Below, piece by piece: positions 21,401-29,532 of a stretch of 42,502 nucleotides of DNA. The notes under the pieces were generated by a model. The model was not told where the DNA came from, did no database searches, and saw nothing but the letters and a program-made list of their open reading frames with translations. A program made the translations under genes and the position numbers. The stretch's first letter is position 1, and each line of letters opens with the position of its first letter. The DNA comes from a virus: the IMG/VR virus record IMGVR_UViG_3300008517_000084, positions 1 to 42,502 of that record; one strand, written 5' to 3'.

Positions 21401-23146
21401 GATCCAACGTGCCTGCCCGAGGATATGTTGAGCCCGTTCTACCTGGGCTATTTTCTGAGTGGGAGAGACTGCTGAAGGAAGGGACTGAAGAATCCGCCCA
21501 AGTTCCTCCTGCTCCATTTGTTCCCGAGCAGCTTCCACTTGAGAGGGCGTACCCGAGGAAATTTCCTGGCTCTGACGATGCAACCTTTGAGCCACATCGA
21601 ACGGACGAATACCTTCCGGAAGGGGAGTCGTCGGAATTAGTCCGGGCGGCGGAATTCCCACAGTGGGGGAAGGTTCCGGCATAGGAATAACAAGCCCGCC
21701 CTCCGTTGGGGGCATGGTTGCCCGCGTTGCCTCTGGAAAGGGTAGAAGCCGACCAGTTGCCCGAGCCTGCTCTGCCTCGGCTGCAACAGCCTCTTCAAAG
21801 CTCAGAGTCTCCGGTGCAAGTTTCTCAGTCGGGGCCTGAGCGAGTTCCGGGAACGGAATAACTCGTGGGGCCTTCGGTTCTGTCGGGACGCCAGTAGCGT
21901 CCTCAGTCTGTTCGGCTGCTTCACCGGCAGTGTGTTCCTCAACTGTCCCCGTTGCAATATCCCGCCGGGCAAGTTCCTCCTGGACCGCAGTAGTCGCCCA
22001 CTCGGGAACGGGGTGCCCGGCCTCACGAGCCGAGTCCAAAAGATCGGCATGAAAAGCAAGAGCCGCATCCGGCAAGTCTACCAAGCTCGCCTTAAATTCG
22101 CCCCGTGCCTGGTGCTGTCGAATTGAAAGAGCACCCCCCATTATACCGCCCATCGCAAGAGCCTGAGCGGCTCCCATCAGACCAGCCCGTACCCACTGCC
22201 CACCCCATTTCACATGAGGGGTAATGTCCAGCATTTTATCGATGGTAGTCTGGCCGATTTCCGCAAGGGCCTCTTCGACAAAACCAGCCGCAACACCACC
22301 ACTGACTTCCCGCAAAACCGGCTTGGCGATACGTCGGAGGTAAGCCAAACCACCTTGGAAACCCTGCTTCGCTATGACACGCCCCAGCCCAGGGGTGTGC
22401 CGTATGATCTTTGCAGCGATACCACGAGCAGCAGCCCAACCGAAAAGTTCGGTTACAGACTCCACTGCCGCATGACCAAACGCAGCAGTCCATTCCTTCC
22501 AGACAGCAATATCTCTACCGCGAGCCCGCTCACGAGCGACCTGAGAGAACTCAGCCCCCGCCGCCGATATGCCAAACGCCCCGGCAATCGGGGCTGCGGC
22601 TTTCAAACGGCCAGTCCAACCCTTCAAAGCCCCTTTCGGCCCACCGCCCAACCCGAACATAAGGGAGAACATTGTGGTTCCAACAAGCTCGCCTGCGGCC
22701 CCAGAGACACCGCCCGCCGGTGCCCATATACGTTGGGCTTCGTCGAGTTGGAGAGTAAACTTCTCCACTTGCTTATCGAGATCAAGTGAAGGACCGGCAC
22801 CAGGCAGTAGGGCACCGGTTTTGTAAGCAAAAGTGGTAATGCCACCAGCCTGTCCAACAAAAGTAGAAGCGACATTTGCCTTAAAGTTCTCCCACGCACT
22901 GTCACCCGTTCGCTGCTGCCGGGTGCGGAGGAAAATCTCGTAGGCACTTTCATACGGCTTGAGCCCAGCCGACTGCCGCCACTTATTGATAACAGCCTGG
23001 GTCGCACCCGTTTGAAGGCGGGGTCGTTTCGCGGCGTCGAGTTGGGCGTTAGCTTGCCCAATCTCCATAGCCGCATACTGCATGTAGTCTTTTTTTGTGG
23101 GGACGATACCCCACGCCGATTGTTCAATTGTTTCCCACTCAGACAT
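18410..23146 (-). CDS. Giant internal virion/ejection-type protein (1578 aa)
   Basis: This is the longest gene of the window. Residues 1-400 are helical and Gly/Ala-rich with long hydrophobic stretches (140-340) and the motif GFVEEALAEIGQ, as in large proteins injected with phage DNA. Residues 400-650 are a Pro/Glu/Ala linker with recurring IPFPE-like words (430, 468, 487, 507, 602, 622). Residues 650-1570 form a helical domain with membrane-like segments. No lysozyme or transglycosylase motif was seen. Its place after the tail and fibre genes resembles T7 gp15/gp16. It may form part of the DNA ejection channel. Confidence 0.75.
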   Translation of the reverse strand: MSEWETIEQSAWGIVPTKKDYMQYAAMEIGQANAQLDAAKRPRLQTGATQAVINKWRQSAGLKPYESAYEIFLRTRQQRTGDSAWENFKANVASTFVGQAGGITTFAYKTGALLPGAGPSLDLDKQVEKFTLQLDEAQRIWAPAGGVSGAAGELVGTTMFSLMFGLGGGPKGALKGWTGRLKAAAPIAGAFGISAAGAEFSQVARERARGRDIAVWKEWTAAFGHAAVESVTELFGWAAARGIAAKIIRHTPGLGRVIAKQGFQGGLAYLRRIAKPVLREVSGGVAAGFVEEALAEIGQTTIDKMLDITPHVKWGGQWVRAGLMGAAQALAMGGIMGGALSIRQHQARGEFKASLVDLPDAALAFHADLLDSAREAGHPVPEWATTAVQEELARRDIATGTVEEHTAGEAAEQTEDATGVPTEPKAPRVIPFPELAQAPTEKLAPETLSFEEAVAAEAEQARATGRLLPFPEATRATMPPTEGGLVIPMPEPSPTVGIPPPGLIPTTPLPEGIRPFDVAQRLHRQSQEISSGTPSQVEAAREQMEQEELGRILQSLPSAVSPTQKIAQVERAQHILGQARWIVQAEAQRAAEAPTPEARPSVPFPTAAMAIPAAEQAPAAVVPFEQPEAPAESPVVREYDESKKALEAPEQTARFSNADQIYPPGPLGQLAKDLWADEDGSLDVNALGAVAQGGLEGAGKEAGALTGGVTAAVFDASHPLRRGSKTGPFAHALIQQAGNRGREMAGPFQEAWVKTLESIPFGERGPVLRWMQQRREDGQTNWATLVEHPDRLAGVVPKVVQRLLDVYRTAFRDFVGGGAEALRVPQLRQTEGPKGGRKYKLLPFKRAEGLRYFRLFTRDALQMLDLQSGPMFEALVQWHLQYPERNPHLPSDEAGLRAALKERQKMLADSIRQGGVKKAGSLAYVRVWRELPVSLMVEGEWIDMIVRDPLQHYRVALEQQIRQLALWRTVIDDLLPRYGSYNEETGRMEFPLGKRELGMTDVPGLVDMLRGEVAKTVHSSKHVDSVSTAFNQLLDNYHRTDGSGWMADFFVEWDSTILGKLVNVADTALTTSILTLAPLYDFARWLTAVPGTGVRGVKGMLTATREILLHPRQFDAEYRAMGVLQSVFTDWTIHADSWFTDVFQKGVKNVGMALGRFTERRSQFIIARMHDAWLKAINDGKKGVIPSDAEYMRKMLKLTDNDIGEIARGEMSPSVRSKALQNAVNTLAGLPEFAWNKGRVQNCRWGRFFFRFISVLNANVRTTAALLEGTTSNIRVAMDGSQSKATRQAAAETVIRFGGKLLMFVAAIAGNGFLQQYLRRAVLGRPLTDVEDPESWHGKLAEAMLEGGIFGPFYRIFEAAKYSNWNLFETGTRLSWPLSVMADLGMAMIGTGQYTQAPWSERLKRLGLRYSPAGKAIYNWLGRIEAPMREDYYTTRSLVRVWLKKRGEEPSGGRAEGRNPLYYALFEAIRDDNPQDIKTALADVKQWARTVKRWPSEQARRNLQSSLDARRPINLRPERRKVFLEGLSQEDRELVIAVDELYMVYRNRITRRPGVPIRPAKAMKPKRPQRGGDWYNAE

Positions 23147-23147
23147 A

Positions 23148-23915
23148 TTAGCTTACCAGATTCCAGGCACCGTTTCGCCACTCGTGGATCGCACCCGTTC
23201 TGTTGCTGCGTACTTGTTGGCCGTCCCAACGCCCGTCAAAATCTGGCTTAGCTGGGGCAGAAGTAGGAGAAGTTTGTTTGGGTTCCGCCCCGCTCCCGAA
23301 CGCTCGTTGCTCATCGGCAACAACTTCGTCGATCTGCTTCTGGATACGCTGCTTGACCTTTTTAACCCCCTCCAAACTGCCCCAAGGAGATTCTTTCGGG
23401 TTAGCAGAGTATTCCCACTCAAGGACTTTCTCCATTTCATCCTGAAGGGATCGGAGCTTGGTTGTGAACGGAGCCCGTCGAACGCCAATCGGTGTCGTAG
23501 GCTCAGCGGCTCGCGGGAACGAAACGGCCTGACCGCCCATGATCCGCAATTTGTTCTGCTCGAATGTTGCCGGGTCGATAGCACCCTGCTCGTTCATGCG
23601 ATTCAGTTGTTCGAGTTGCTTTTCTTGGGCCTGCTTTTCCCGACCTTCTCGGAAGAGCATCCGATCAAAAGCAGTATCCTTGGCGGCCTCTCGCCGGGAA
23701 GTCGGCGTCCTCCGCACCCGACCCGCCACAGCAGACTGAAGGGCGAACGCCTGTTCCTGAGCCCGCTCACGAGATTGCTGTTGCCGTACAGCCAGGGCGT
23801 GTTGCAGGAGAGCCAGACCCCGCTGAGCCCGCACGGACCTACCGGCTGACTGGCCCACGGATAATGCCAATTGACCAAGAGCCCCAACCGGAGTATGTCG
23901 GACGGTTATAGCCAT
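23148..23915 (-). CDS. Internal virion protein candidate (255 aa)
   Basis: ATG at 23915 follows GAGGT. The protein is Ala/Arg/Gln-rich and helical for the first 150 residues (ALLQHALAVRQQQSRERAQEQ, REGREKQAQEKQLEQLNRMN), suggesting coiled coil, then has a Pro/Ser linker and a C-terminal GRWDGQQVRSNRTGAIHEWRNGAWNLV unit that may be a small beta fold. Located between two ejection-type genes, it is probably a minor virion component. No enzyme motif is visible. Confidence 0.6.
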   Translation of the reverse strand: MAITVRHTPVGALGQLALSVGQSAGRSVRAQRGLALLQHALAVRQQQSRERAQEQAFALQSAVAGRVRRTPTSRREAAKDTAFDRMLFREGREKQAQEKQLEQLNRMNEQGAIDPATFEQNKLRIMGGQAVSFPRAAEPTTPIGVRRAPFTTKLRSLQDEMEKVLEWEYSANPKESPWGSLEGVKKVKQRIQKQIDEVVADEQRAFGSGAEPKQTSPTSAPAKPDFDGRWDGQQVRSNRTGAIHEWRNGAWNLVS

Positions 23916-23927
23916 AATTACCTCGCC

Positions 23928-24995
23928 TTAAATCTGGTCTCGTGCCCACTCCGGAATCATCCAGCCCCAGCCCATGCCCTTCCACCGCTTGTACTTGGAC
24001 TTTAACTCCGGAGTCAGTCTTCCGGTTTTCTGCTTGGGTTCATCGTGACCGTAAAAAGATGCCAGCCCTTCTTGCTTTGTTGCCGGGGCTTCGGCAGGCC
24101 CTACTGCATCAGGTTTCGGCTGTGGCTGCTGTCCCCCTTCCGAGATAACACCCGATGGGGCAGCTTGGAGTTCAGACGGCGGGAGGCCTTGGAAACCAGT
24201 ACCACTAACTGTGCCCTGCTCCCCTAGAAAAACTGTGCCCGGCTGCGGACCCGGAGGCGGTGTCAACGCTGACGGAGGCATTGCACCAGAGAGGTACGGT
24301 AGCCTTGCCCCGCCGTAGGAGCCCGGTGGATGGTATGCCGCCCCACTTCCGCCACCACCGCCACCCCCGCCGGTACTCGGAGACAAACCACCCCCACCGG
24401 CACCACCACCACCGCGACCAGCCGCTTGCTCAGCCCGCCATCGGGTTACGGCCCCTCCCGCCGTACTCGCCGGAGTACGAACTGTTGTCCGCTTCCCAGC
24501 TTCCTCCCCCTGAGCAGCAGCCTGCAAGAGCGACGAGAACATACCCAGGTCCGGACCAAGATCGGTACGACCCTGAATAGCACCGGCTCGCATCCGACCA
24601 ATATCGAGTTCGGCTCCGGCCCGTTGCGTGAGCAAACCGGCCTTCATACCGGCCTCACTCTCAGACTGCTCCTGAAGAGCCCGTGCCTCATCGGATCGAA
24701 CACCACGACGCATGGACCCACGAACCGTAGACCCCGCCAGCCCTCGGCTGATTAAGTCCTGCTCGCCCGCCCCAAGGGCTTTCTGGGTCTGCTCGGCAAT
24801 TCGGGTACGGGCCGCTGTGCCGATATTTTCCATGAGCTTCGAGGCTTCACCGAAAGTCCCCGCCTGCCCTACCTGTGCCGACAGGGTTTCCAGGCTTTTG
24901 AGAAGCTGTGCATAGCGTTCCTCATTTGCCTTGTTGGCCTTCTTCTGACTTGACTTGAACAAGTCAAGAATGCTCTGTAGGTTCGACGTGGGCAT
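23928..24995 (-). CDS. Internal virion protein candidate with poly-Gly region (355 aa)
   Basis: The first 180 residues are helical (NLQSILDLFKSSQKKANKANE onward), with repeated short helices such as LISRGLAGSTVRGS that recur in phage internal proteins. Residues about 195-225 are a Gly-rich run (GGGGAGGGG, GGGGGGGG) and the following 100 are Pro/Gly-rich. The last 35 residues (GRLTPELKSKYKRWKGMGWGW) look folded. A flexible ejected protein or tail-assembly factor is likely. The ATG abuts the fibre gene stop. Confidence 0.6.
   Translation of the reverse strand: MPTSNLQSILDLFKSSQKKANKANEERYAQLLKSLETLSAQVGQAGTFGEASKLMENIGTAARTRIAEQTQKALGAGEQDLISRGLAGSTVRGSMRRGVRSDEARALQEQSESEAGMKAGLLTQRAGAELDIGRMRAGAIQGRTDLGPDLGMFSSLLQAAAQGEEAGKRTTVRTPASTAGGAVTRWRAEQAAGRGGGGAGGGGLSPSTGGGGGGGGSGAAYHPPGSYGGARLPYLSGAMPPSALTPPPGPQPGTVFLGEQGTVSGTGFQGLPPSELQAAPSGVISEGGQQPQPKPDAVGPAEAPATKQEGLASFYGHDEPKQKTGRLTPELKSKYKRWKGMGWGWMIPEWARDQI
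24949..24968. repeat. Perfect 9-bp inverted repeat near gene start
   Basis: CTTGACTTG and CAAGTCAAG flank a two-base AA centre. It encodes Phe-Lys-Ser-Ser region residues near the N-terminus of the poly-Gly virion protein. The near-continuous dyad could bind a protein or fold in the mRNA close to the start codon, but may be chance in coding sequence. Confidence 0.6.
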
Positions 24996-25855
24996 TACGT
25001 GTCTCCGATCTTCACTATCGTCATGCTGAGTTGTTCGATTTCTATGTCACGAGCGTTACTGATACAATTGACGTACAGACTCACCTGGTCGTCGGCCGAA
25101 AGATCGAGAATGGCAGACCCACCTACGACGGCTGCGTGCGACGTTACTCGGGATAACGAAGTGCCCTTGGCAACTGTCGCACCATTGACCATAATCCCGC
25201 CTTTTATCTGATCGCTTACAAGACCGGCGGTATCTACCGACATATTCCAATTCACCAGATAATAACCCGCATTAGCAACTTCGATATAATGGTCAGCAAA
25301 TGTACAGCCAGACTGATTCCCCCCAGCCATACCAGCAACATCAACTTCGTAGTCGGTTTCTTTCGCGGCAACTGGTACAGAATTGGTGCCGTCCTCTACG
25401 TGCATTTCACCGTAGTAGATCGTTACACCGCCACCACCAGCCTCGGCTTGCCAAGTCACCGTACCAAGGCCGTTAGTCTTGAGAACTTGACCATCCGCCC
25501 CATCCGCATTCGGCAATGTATAGTTCGGAGTACCGATAGTATTGCCGACAACACTACCTGTCGTTACGAAATTATGCGTTTCATTAGTCCAGTCGTAGTG
25601 TTCCGCAGCCGCAAATCCGTCCAAATCGTCGTGCTTGAGATTTTGGTTTAGGGTGTCACGAGAGACCTTGACAACATTCCCCGTTGCGTTCTGGTAGAAC
25701 GCAATCGTATCGGCAGCCGCAATAGCCTGAACAGCAAGTCCATTTATGTCCAGGTTAAACGTTCGACTCTCAGACAGGTCGCCCCCGCCCGAAAGCCCGG
25801 TTCCGGCTGTCAGTGTGAGATCAGCACAGACGATTTTTTTCCATTCAACGGCCAT
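24995..25855 (-). CDS. Tail fibre/spike protein with C1q-like tip
   Basis: The N-terminus MAVEWKKIVCADLTLTAGTGLSGGG is a fibre-type start shared in part with the next protein (MAVEWAKV). The middle has the TNETHNF...GTPNYTLPNADGADGQVLKTNG pattern of fibre shafts. The last 110 residues (YYLVNWNMSVDTAG, GGIMVNGATVAKGTSLSR, SAILDLSADDQVSLYV) resemble C1q/TNF-like jelly-roll trimers used as receptor-binding tips. It probably contacts the host surface. No chaperone or enzyme motif is seen. Confidence 0.75.
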   Translation of the reverse strand: MAVEWKKIVCADLTLTAGTGLSGGGDLSESRTFNLDINGLAVQAIAAADTIAFYQNATGNVVKVSRDTLNQNLKHDDLDGFAAAEHYDWTNETHNFVTTGSVVGNTIGTPNYTLPNADGADGQVLKTNGLGTVTWQAEAGGGGVTIYYGEMHVEDGTNSVPVAAKETDYEVDVAGMAGGNQSGCTFADHYIEVANAGYYLVNWNMSVDTAGLVSDQIKGGIMVNGATVAKGTSLSRVTSHAAVVGGSAILDLSADDQVSLYVNCISNARDIEIEQLSMTIVKIGDT

Positions 25856-25863
25856 ATTCTGCC

Positions 25864-26406
25864 TTACGCTGCGGACGTGCAGACGTACAGATGGCCCTCA
25901 TCGACCTGGTACACTAACTTCCCAACAACAGGTGTTAGTGCATCACGAGCGTCACCATCCGCGACGTTATGTATCACAGCGTCCGTAAGCTGCTGTCCGT
26001 TCACATCGAGAGCGGCATCCAGGGCCTCGATATGTTCGGACCCAACTGCATCGTTCTCGATCTTGTCACCAGTTACAGCGTCCGCTGCCAACTGAGCGGT
26101 GTCCACCCCTAGATCATCGACCTTAATTTCAACGTCTTCGTCGCCCCCTGGGGTCAGTTCAGTGACCGCAATACCCGTCCCAGCAACAATCTTATTGAGT
26201 AAGTAGTCTTCTGTGGTGTCGTCAGCAGAGACCTTAGCCTTGTGGTCTGCGGCAGGAACATCGACAAACTCCAACGCATCCGCCCCGACGTTGACCTTAA
26301 CTGTCTTCCCGCCTTCGCCCGCGAGGGCCGCAGGGGTGTCGTCCAGGTCAACGAAATTATCCGCTTGATCCCCTTCCAGCAAAACCTTTGCCCATTCAAC
26401 AGCCAT
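25864..26406 (-). CDS. Fibre-like structural protein (180 aa)
   Basis: ATG at 26406 follows AAGGGAGAAGGAC. It begins MAVEWAKVLLEGDQ, like the neighbouring fibre, suggesting a common attachment segment. It then contains DNFVDLDDTP, VNVGADALEFVDVPAADHKAK and GTGIAV, typical of tail-fibre shafts. It is acidic and repetitive in beta-strand-forming segments and ends GKLVYQVDEGHLYVCTSAA, a motif seen at the ends of phage fibre and collar proteins. It is likely an accessory fibre. Confidence 0.65.
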   Translation of the reverse strand: MAVEWAKVLLEGDQADNFVDLDDTPAALAGEGGKTVKVNVGADALEFVDVPAADHKAKVSADDTTEDYLLNKIVAGTGIAVTELTPGGDEDVEIKVDDLGVDTAQLAADAVTGDKIENDAVGSEHIEALDAALDVNGQQLTDAVIHNVADGDARDALTPVVGKLVYQVDEGHLYVCTSAA

Positions 26407-26418
26407 TGTCCTTCTCCC

Positions 26419-26877
26419 TTACACCGTTAGCCCGTAGTAAATTCGATCATCACCACTCAGCCGAACAACCCGTCCGGCTACTGCGGGGTCAGGCAGTGCG
26501 TCAATGGTACTAATGTTGACTCCCGCAAATGTCGGCGTGGCAGTTGTGTTCACGTCCTGATGAACACCTGAGAGATCGTCGTGAACAATCTCGGAATCTT
26601 TGGTTTTGAGGACTCCGGCATCGTTTTGCAAACCTGTGCCAAAATCCAAATGGACACCAGTTGCGTCCCGCCCAATGGGGGCCGCAACTTTAACCCGCAG
26701 CTTCCCATCCGTGAACTCCAATCCCGGTGTGGCTGCCAGAGCAACAGCAATAGCTCCGTTGACAACATCGAGACCATCGCCCAACATGGACGTAAGCTGG
26801 TGCGTCAGAGCTTGAATCGCCCGCCGAGTACGAGCGTCCTGGCCCGGTACACGTCCAACTTTGAACACACCCGCCAT
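26419..26877 (-). CDS. Fibre-like structural protein (152 aa)
   Basis: ATG at 26877 follows CCGGAGATAG, three bases after the preceding tail gene. The first half is helical (RTRRAIQALTHQLTSMLGDGLDV), the second has fibre words (ATPGLEFTDGKLRVKVAAPI, LDFGTGLQNDAGVLKTKDSEIVH, TPTFAGVNIST). It likely joins the tail protein to the longer fibres. No receptor-binding fold can be assigned. Confidence 0.65.
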   Translation of the reverse strand: MAGVFKVGRVPGQDARTRRAIQALTHQLTSMLGDGLDVVNGAIAVALAATPGLEFTDGKLRVKVAAPIGRDATGVHLDFGTGLQNDAGVLKTKDSEIVHDDLSGVHQDVNTTATPTFAGVNISTIDALPDPAVAGRVVRLSGDDRIYYGLTV

Positions 26878-26880
26878 TGT

Positions 26881-29088
26881 CTATCTCCGGCGAGCCCGGC
26901 CTCTAGGTTCAAGTATGGCTGTTGCACCCTCCATCGTCCATCGTTGGGCCGCATCACCGATACTTCCCAAACGGAGTCGAAGGGCATTTGCCGTTATTCG
27001 TCGAAAGATAGCTGGGTTTCTCCCCGCCACCACCTGACGTTTGCAAACAAGTGCTGTCGTAGTTGCAGCGGCTTCCGGGGTTGTACCTCGGTACACTCGC
27101 AGCACGGCCGGATCGGAACCTTCTGCCATGAGAACCTGTATTTCCGAGAACCGAGTATTGACGAAGTCACCCCCAACGGAGATCGGAGTGAAATCAGCAT
27201 AGCTGGTTATTACTGTACCGTCGTCATCCTTCGCTGTCGGAGACAAGTAGCGAATTTTGCTGTCCCAGCCCCCCAGCAACAGGGCTCGGTCGTCCGCATT
27301 GTCGGCCGGATAGTGGTGTGCAAACGACGGCCCGTGAGCTACGGGGAACTCGACCTTCCACCAAGAGTCGGTCTTCCGATCCCAGAACCAATGGGTATCA
27401 GCCGTGGAGGGCTGTGTCAAATCGGCCGGAAGCAGAAAGACATAGAGCCCCTCAGCCATCCGGTCCCATATAAGTTGGATACGGTATAATTCCAAATCGA
27501 ACCCACTGAATGTTCCTTTGAGCCGTCCGTCGGTTAGAGATACTGGCTGACTCACACCCCCCTTCATCACCCACACACCGCCGCTCCCGTAGAAGTACAG
27601 ATTCCCAAGTTCATCCCGAGTCGCAGCATCGGCTCCGGCAATGCCAATTTTGTAGCTGATAGCATCGATCATGCCCCCAGCCGCCGGATCACCCTGTAGT
27701 GCCCAAAGGCTCTGCGAGCAACCGAAGATCATTATGTCGTCCGAATACGGCATGAGGCACGTCACAACATCCCCGATTTTCCCAGCATCGGCAAGTGTAG
27801 CTGCTACTGCCTGAGTCGGAGTTATGATTGCAGCACCGTAATCGAAGTCGAATGGATCGCCGACTGCACTCATATACCACTCATTCGGGTTCTCGTACAG
27901 TCCAGCCAATACGACGCGGCCTCGGTACAAGGTTATGATCGGGCATCCGAGAGTAGCATCTGCTATGCCAACAGGCAATGACCCGCTAAACGCATCAGGT
28001 GGGTCGCCATCCCAATCGTGAATGGAGTCATCAGTTGGGTCGAAGTATTTATAGCCTGCTGCCGTACCGTCGGCGAAGAACATAAAACCAAATGCTTCTG
28101 CCATACGAACTGTATGGGCTACTGAAAGGGCACCTGCTCCGTCTGTCGCCACGTCCAATCCGCTATCATGCAAACCCCCATAGATACTCCCCCCAGAAAC
28201 CACAACGAGCTTTCGTTCAGGCGGTTGTTGAGAATATACCCCTACCTCCATCTGAAAGTCGTCGATTGTTACTACTCGTCCGCCCGCAGCGTGGTGATAG
28301 AAAATTCCGTAGTAATCGTTGCCACCTAATTCATCAGTTTCGTAGTCAGTGACCAGGGCACCGTCCACGTAGATTTTCAACCGAGTGCCCGTATCGTGAA
28401 CGACAAGTTCGTGGTCTGCGTCCCAATTGAGGTCACCTGCGTCGAAAGATTCTGTACCAGACGGCAGGTAGACGTACACACAGTTGCCTCCGGGGGCGGC
28501 ATTGTGGAGTAGGACTAATCCGAAGTTATCTGTAGTCAGATTCCCCGCATTGGTACTAGCACGAATAATAAATCCGCCCCGTGTAGCCTCATCCCCAACA
28601 GGATCGTAAAGATTTATCGTGGCTGAAAGAACCACTCCCCCTTCAGCGGCCGTTTTCCAGGTTAGGCACCCGGCATATTGCCTATCCTGAGCCCACTCCC
28701 CGGCCGTTACGTCATACAATTCGTCCTCATCGTCTTCGTCCCAAATGCCGTGATACGTAACCCCGTCCGCATGCCGACGTGCTTGGAACGCAGCAGGGTC
28801 TACGTCGTCGAGAAAATCTTCGAGTACTAGTACTCCACCCGCCATCATGTCTGTCACACTGGCGGGACTTGTCACATGCCCAATGGACTGAATGGCGTTA
28901 GACCCATTTACGGAATCAGCGAAATATTTGGCCTCCCCGTCTCGCTGACCGCCACGCACTCGGTCACTCGGGCCATAGGGACGAACATTAAGGGCGTCAG
29001 GCGACGTACCCGGAGGCTGCCGCCTGAACGCCCATCCTTCGTCGATCCCGTGATAGGGGAAGGGAATCTCTAATGCTTTACCAGGCAT
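26881..29088 (-). CDS. Large tail protein (T7 gp12-like candidate) with lectin-like insert
   Basis: The 735-residue protein starts at ATG 29088 (a GTG lies one codon earlier) after GAGG. Its N-terminus PGKALEIPFPYHGIDEGWAF, then GTSPDALNVRPYG and RVRGGQRDG, is characteristic of podoviral tail-tube proteins. Residues about 125-290 carry a LamG/concanavalin-like pattern (GGFIIRAST, LKIYVDGALVTDYET). The C-terminal half has repeated blades with W and D turns, consistent with a beta-propeller. It likely forms the tail nozzle. Confidence 0.7.
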   Translation of the reverse strand: MPGKALEIPFPYHGIDEGWAFRRQPPGTSPDALNVRPYGPSDRVRGGQRDGEAKYFADSVNGSNAIQSIGHVTSPASVTDMMAGGVLVLEDFLDDVDPAAFQARRHADGVTYHGIWDEDDEDELYDVTAGEWAQDRQYAGCLTWKTAAEGGVVLSATINLYDPVGDEATRGGFIIRASTNAGNLTTDNFGLVLLHNAAPGGNCVYVYLPSGTESFDAGDLNWDADHELVVHDTGTRLKIYVDGALVTDYETDELGGNDYYGIFYHHAAGGRVVTIDDFQMEVGVYSQQPPERKLVVVSGGSIYGGLHDSGLDVATDGAGALSVAHTVRMAEAFGFMFFADGTAAGYKYFDPTDDSIHDWDGDPPDAFSGSLPVGIADATLGCPIITLYRGRVVLAGLYENPNEWYMSAVGDPFDFDYGAAIITPTQAVAATLADAGKIGDVVTCLMPYSDDIMIFGCSQSLWALQGDPAAGGMIDAISYKIGIAGADAATRDELGNLYFYGSGGVWVMKGGVSQPVSLTDGRLKGTFSGFDLELYRIQLIWDRMAEGLYVFLLPADLTQPSTADTHWFWDRKTDSWWKVEFPVAHGPSFAHHYPADNADDRALLLGGWDSKIRYLSPTAKDDDGTVITSYADFTPISVGGDFVNTRFSEIQVLMAEGSDPAVLRVYRGTTPEAAATTTALVCKRQVVAGRNPAIFRRITANALRLRLGSIGDAAQRWTMEGATAILEPRGRARRR

Positions 29089-29515
29089 CACTGAACCTCA
29101 AGTACTCAACAGCCCGCTCCAAGATGACGGGATTATCCTGTAACAACCCCATCCCGCGATTACATGTATTGCAAAGAAGACCACGAACTCGGTTCGTCTT
29201 ATGGTTGTGATCTACATGCAACCCATCCCGAAGCCCAAATCGCTTCCCCGTTTTCCCGCAAAGGGCACACATGCCCTTCTGCTGGTCGTAGAGTAAATTG
29301 TAGTCTTCGAGTGTAATCCCGTATGCCCGTTGCAACTGTCTGTCGCGTATTTGACGGACAACACGAGGTTGCTTGTTGTACTTTTTAGCCATCACACGTT
29401 TACAGGGACGACAGTAACAAGAAAGCCCGTCTTTGTTCGATTTGTGACGAGTGAATTCTTCAACAGATTTCACCTGCCTACAATGCGAACATCGTTTCAG
29501 GGCCTTGCCTGGCAT
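29078..29515 (-). CDS. HNH endonuclease, endonuclease VII-like, inserted in tail operon
   Basis: The 145-residue protein has two N-terminal zinc pairs (CSHC C9/C12, CYCRPC C33-C38) and an endonuclease VII-like catalytic part: CALCG (C83/C86), HVDHNH (D102, H103, H105), RVRGLLCNTCNRGMG (C115/C118) and DNPVILERAVEYL. It stands between two structural genes and overlaps the next start by 11 bases, typical of a free-standing homing nuclease. Its first six residues, MPGKAL, equal those of the next gene. A packaging-associated resolvase is the alternative. Confidence 0.88.
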   Translation of the reverse strand: MPGKALKRCSHCRQVKSVEEFTRHKSNKDGLSCYCRPCKRVMAKKYNKQPRVVRQIRDRQLQRAYGITLEDYNLLYDQQKGMCALCGKTGKRFGLRDGLHVDHNHKTNRVRGLLCNTCNRGMGLLQDNPVILERAVEYLRFSDAW

Positions 29516-29532
29516 AGTGGTATCCTGTCAGA

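Noticed and set aside
22214-22789. Long plus-strand frame opposite the giant virion gene
   Set aside because: Composition is Arg/Pro/Ser-rich and irregular, and the minus-strand frame is continuous and protein-like; this is an antisense shadow.
26581-27489. 302-codon plus-strand frame opposite tail genes
   Set aside because: Rich in Cys, Ser and Arg with no motif, and it spans the junction of two convincing minus-strand genes.
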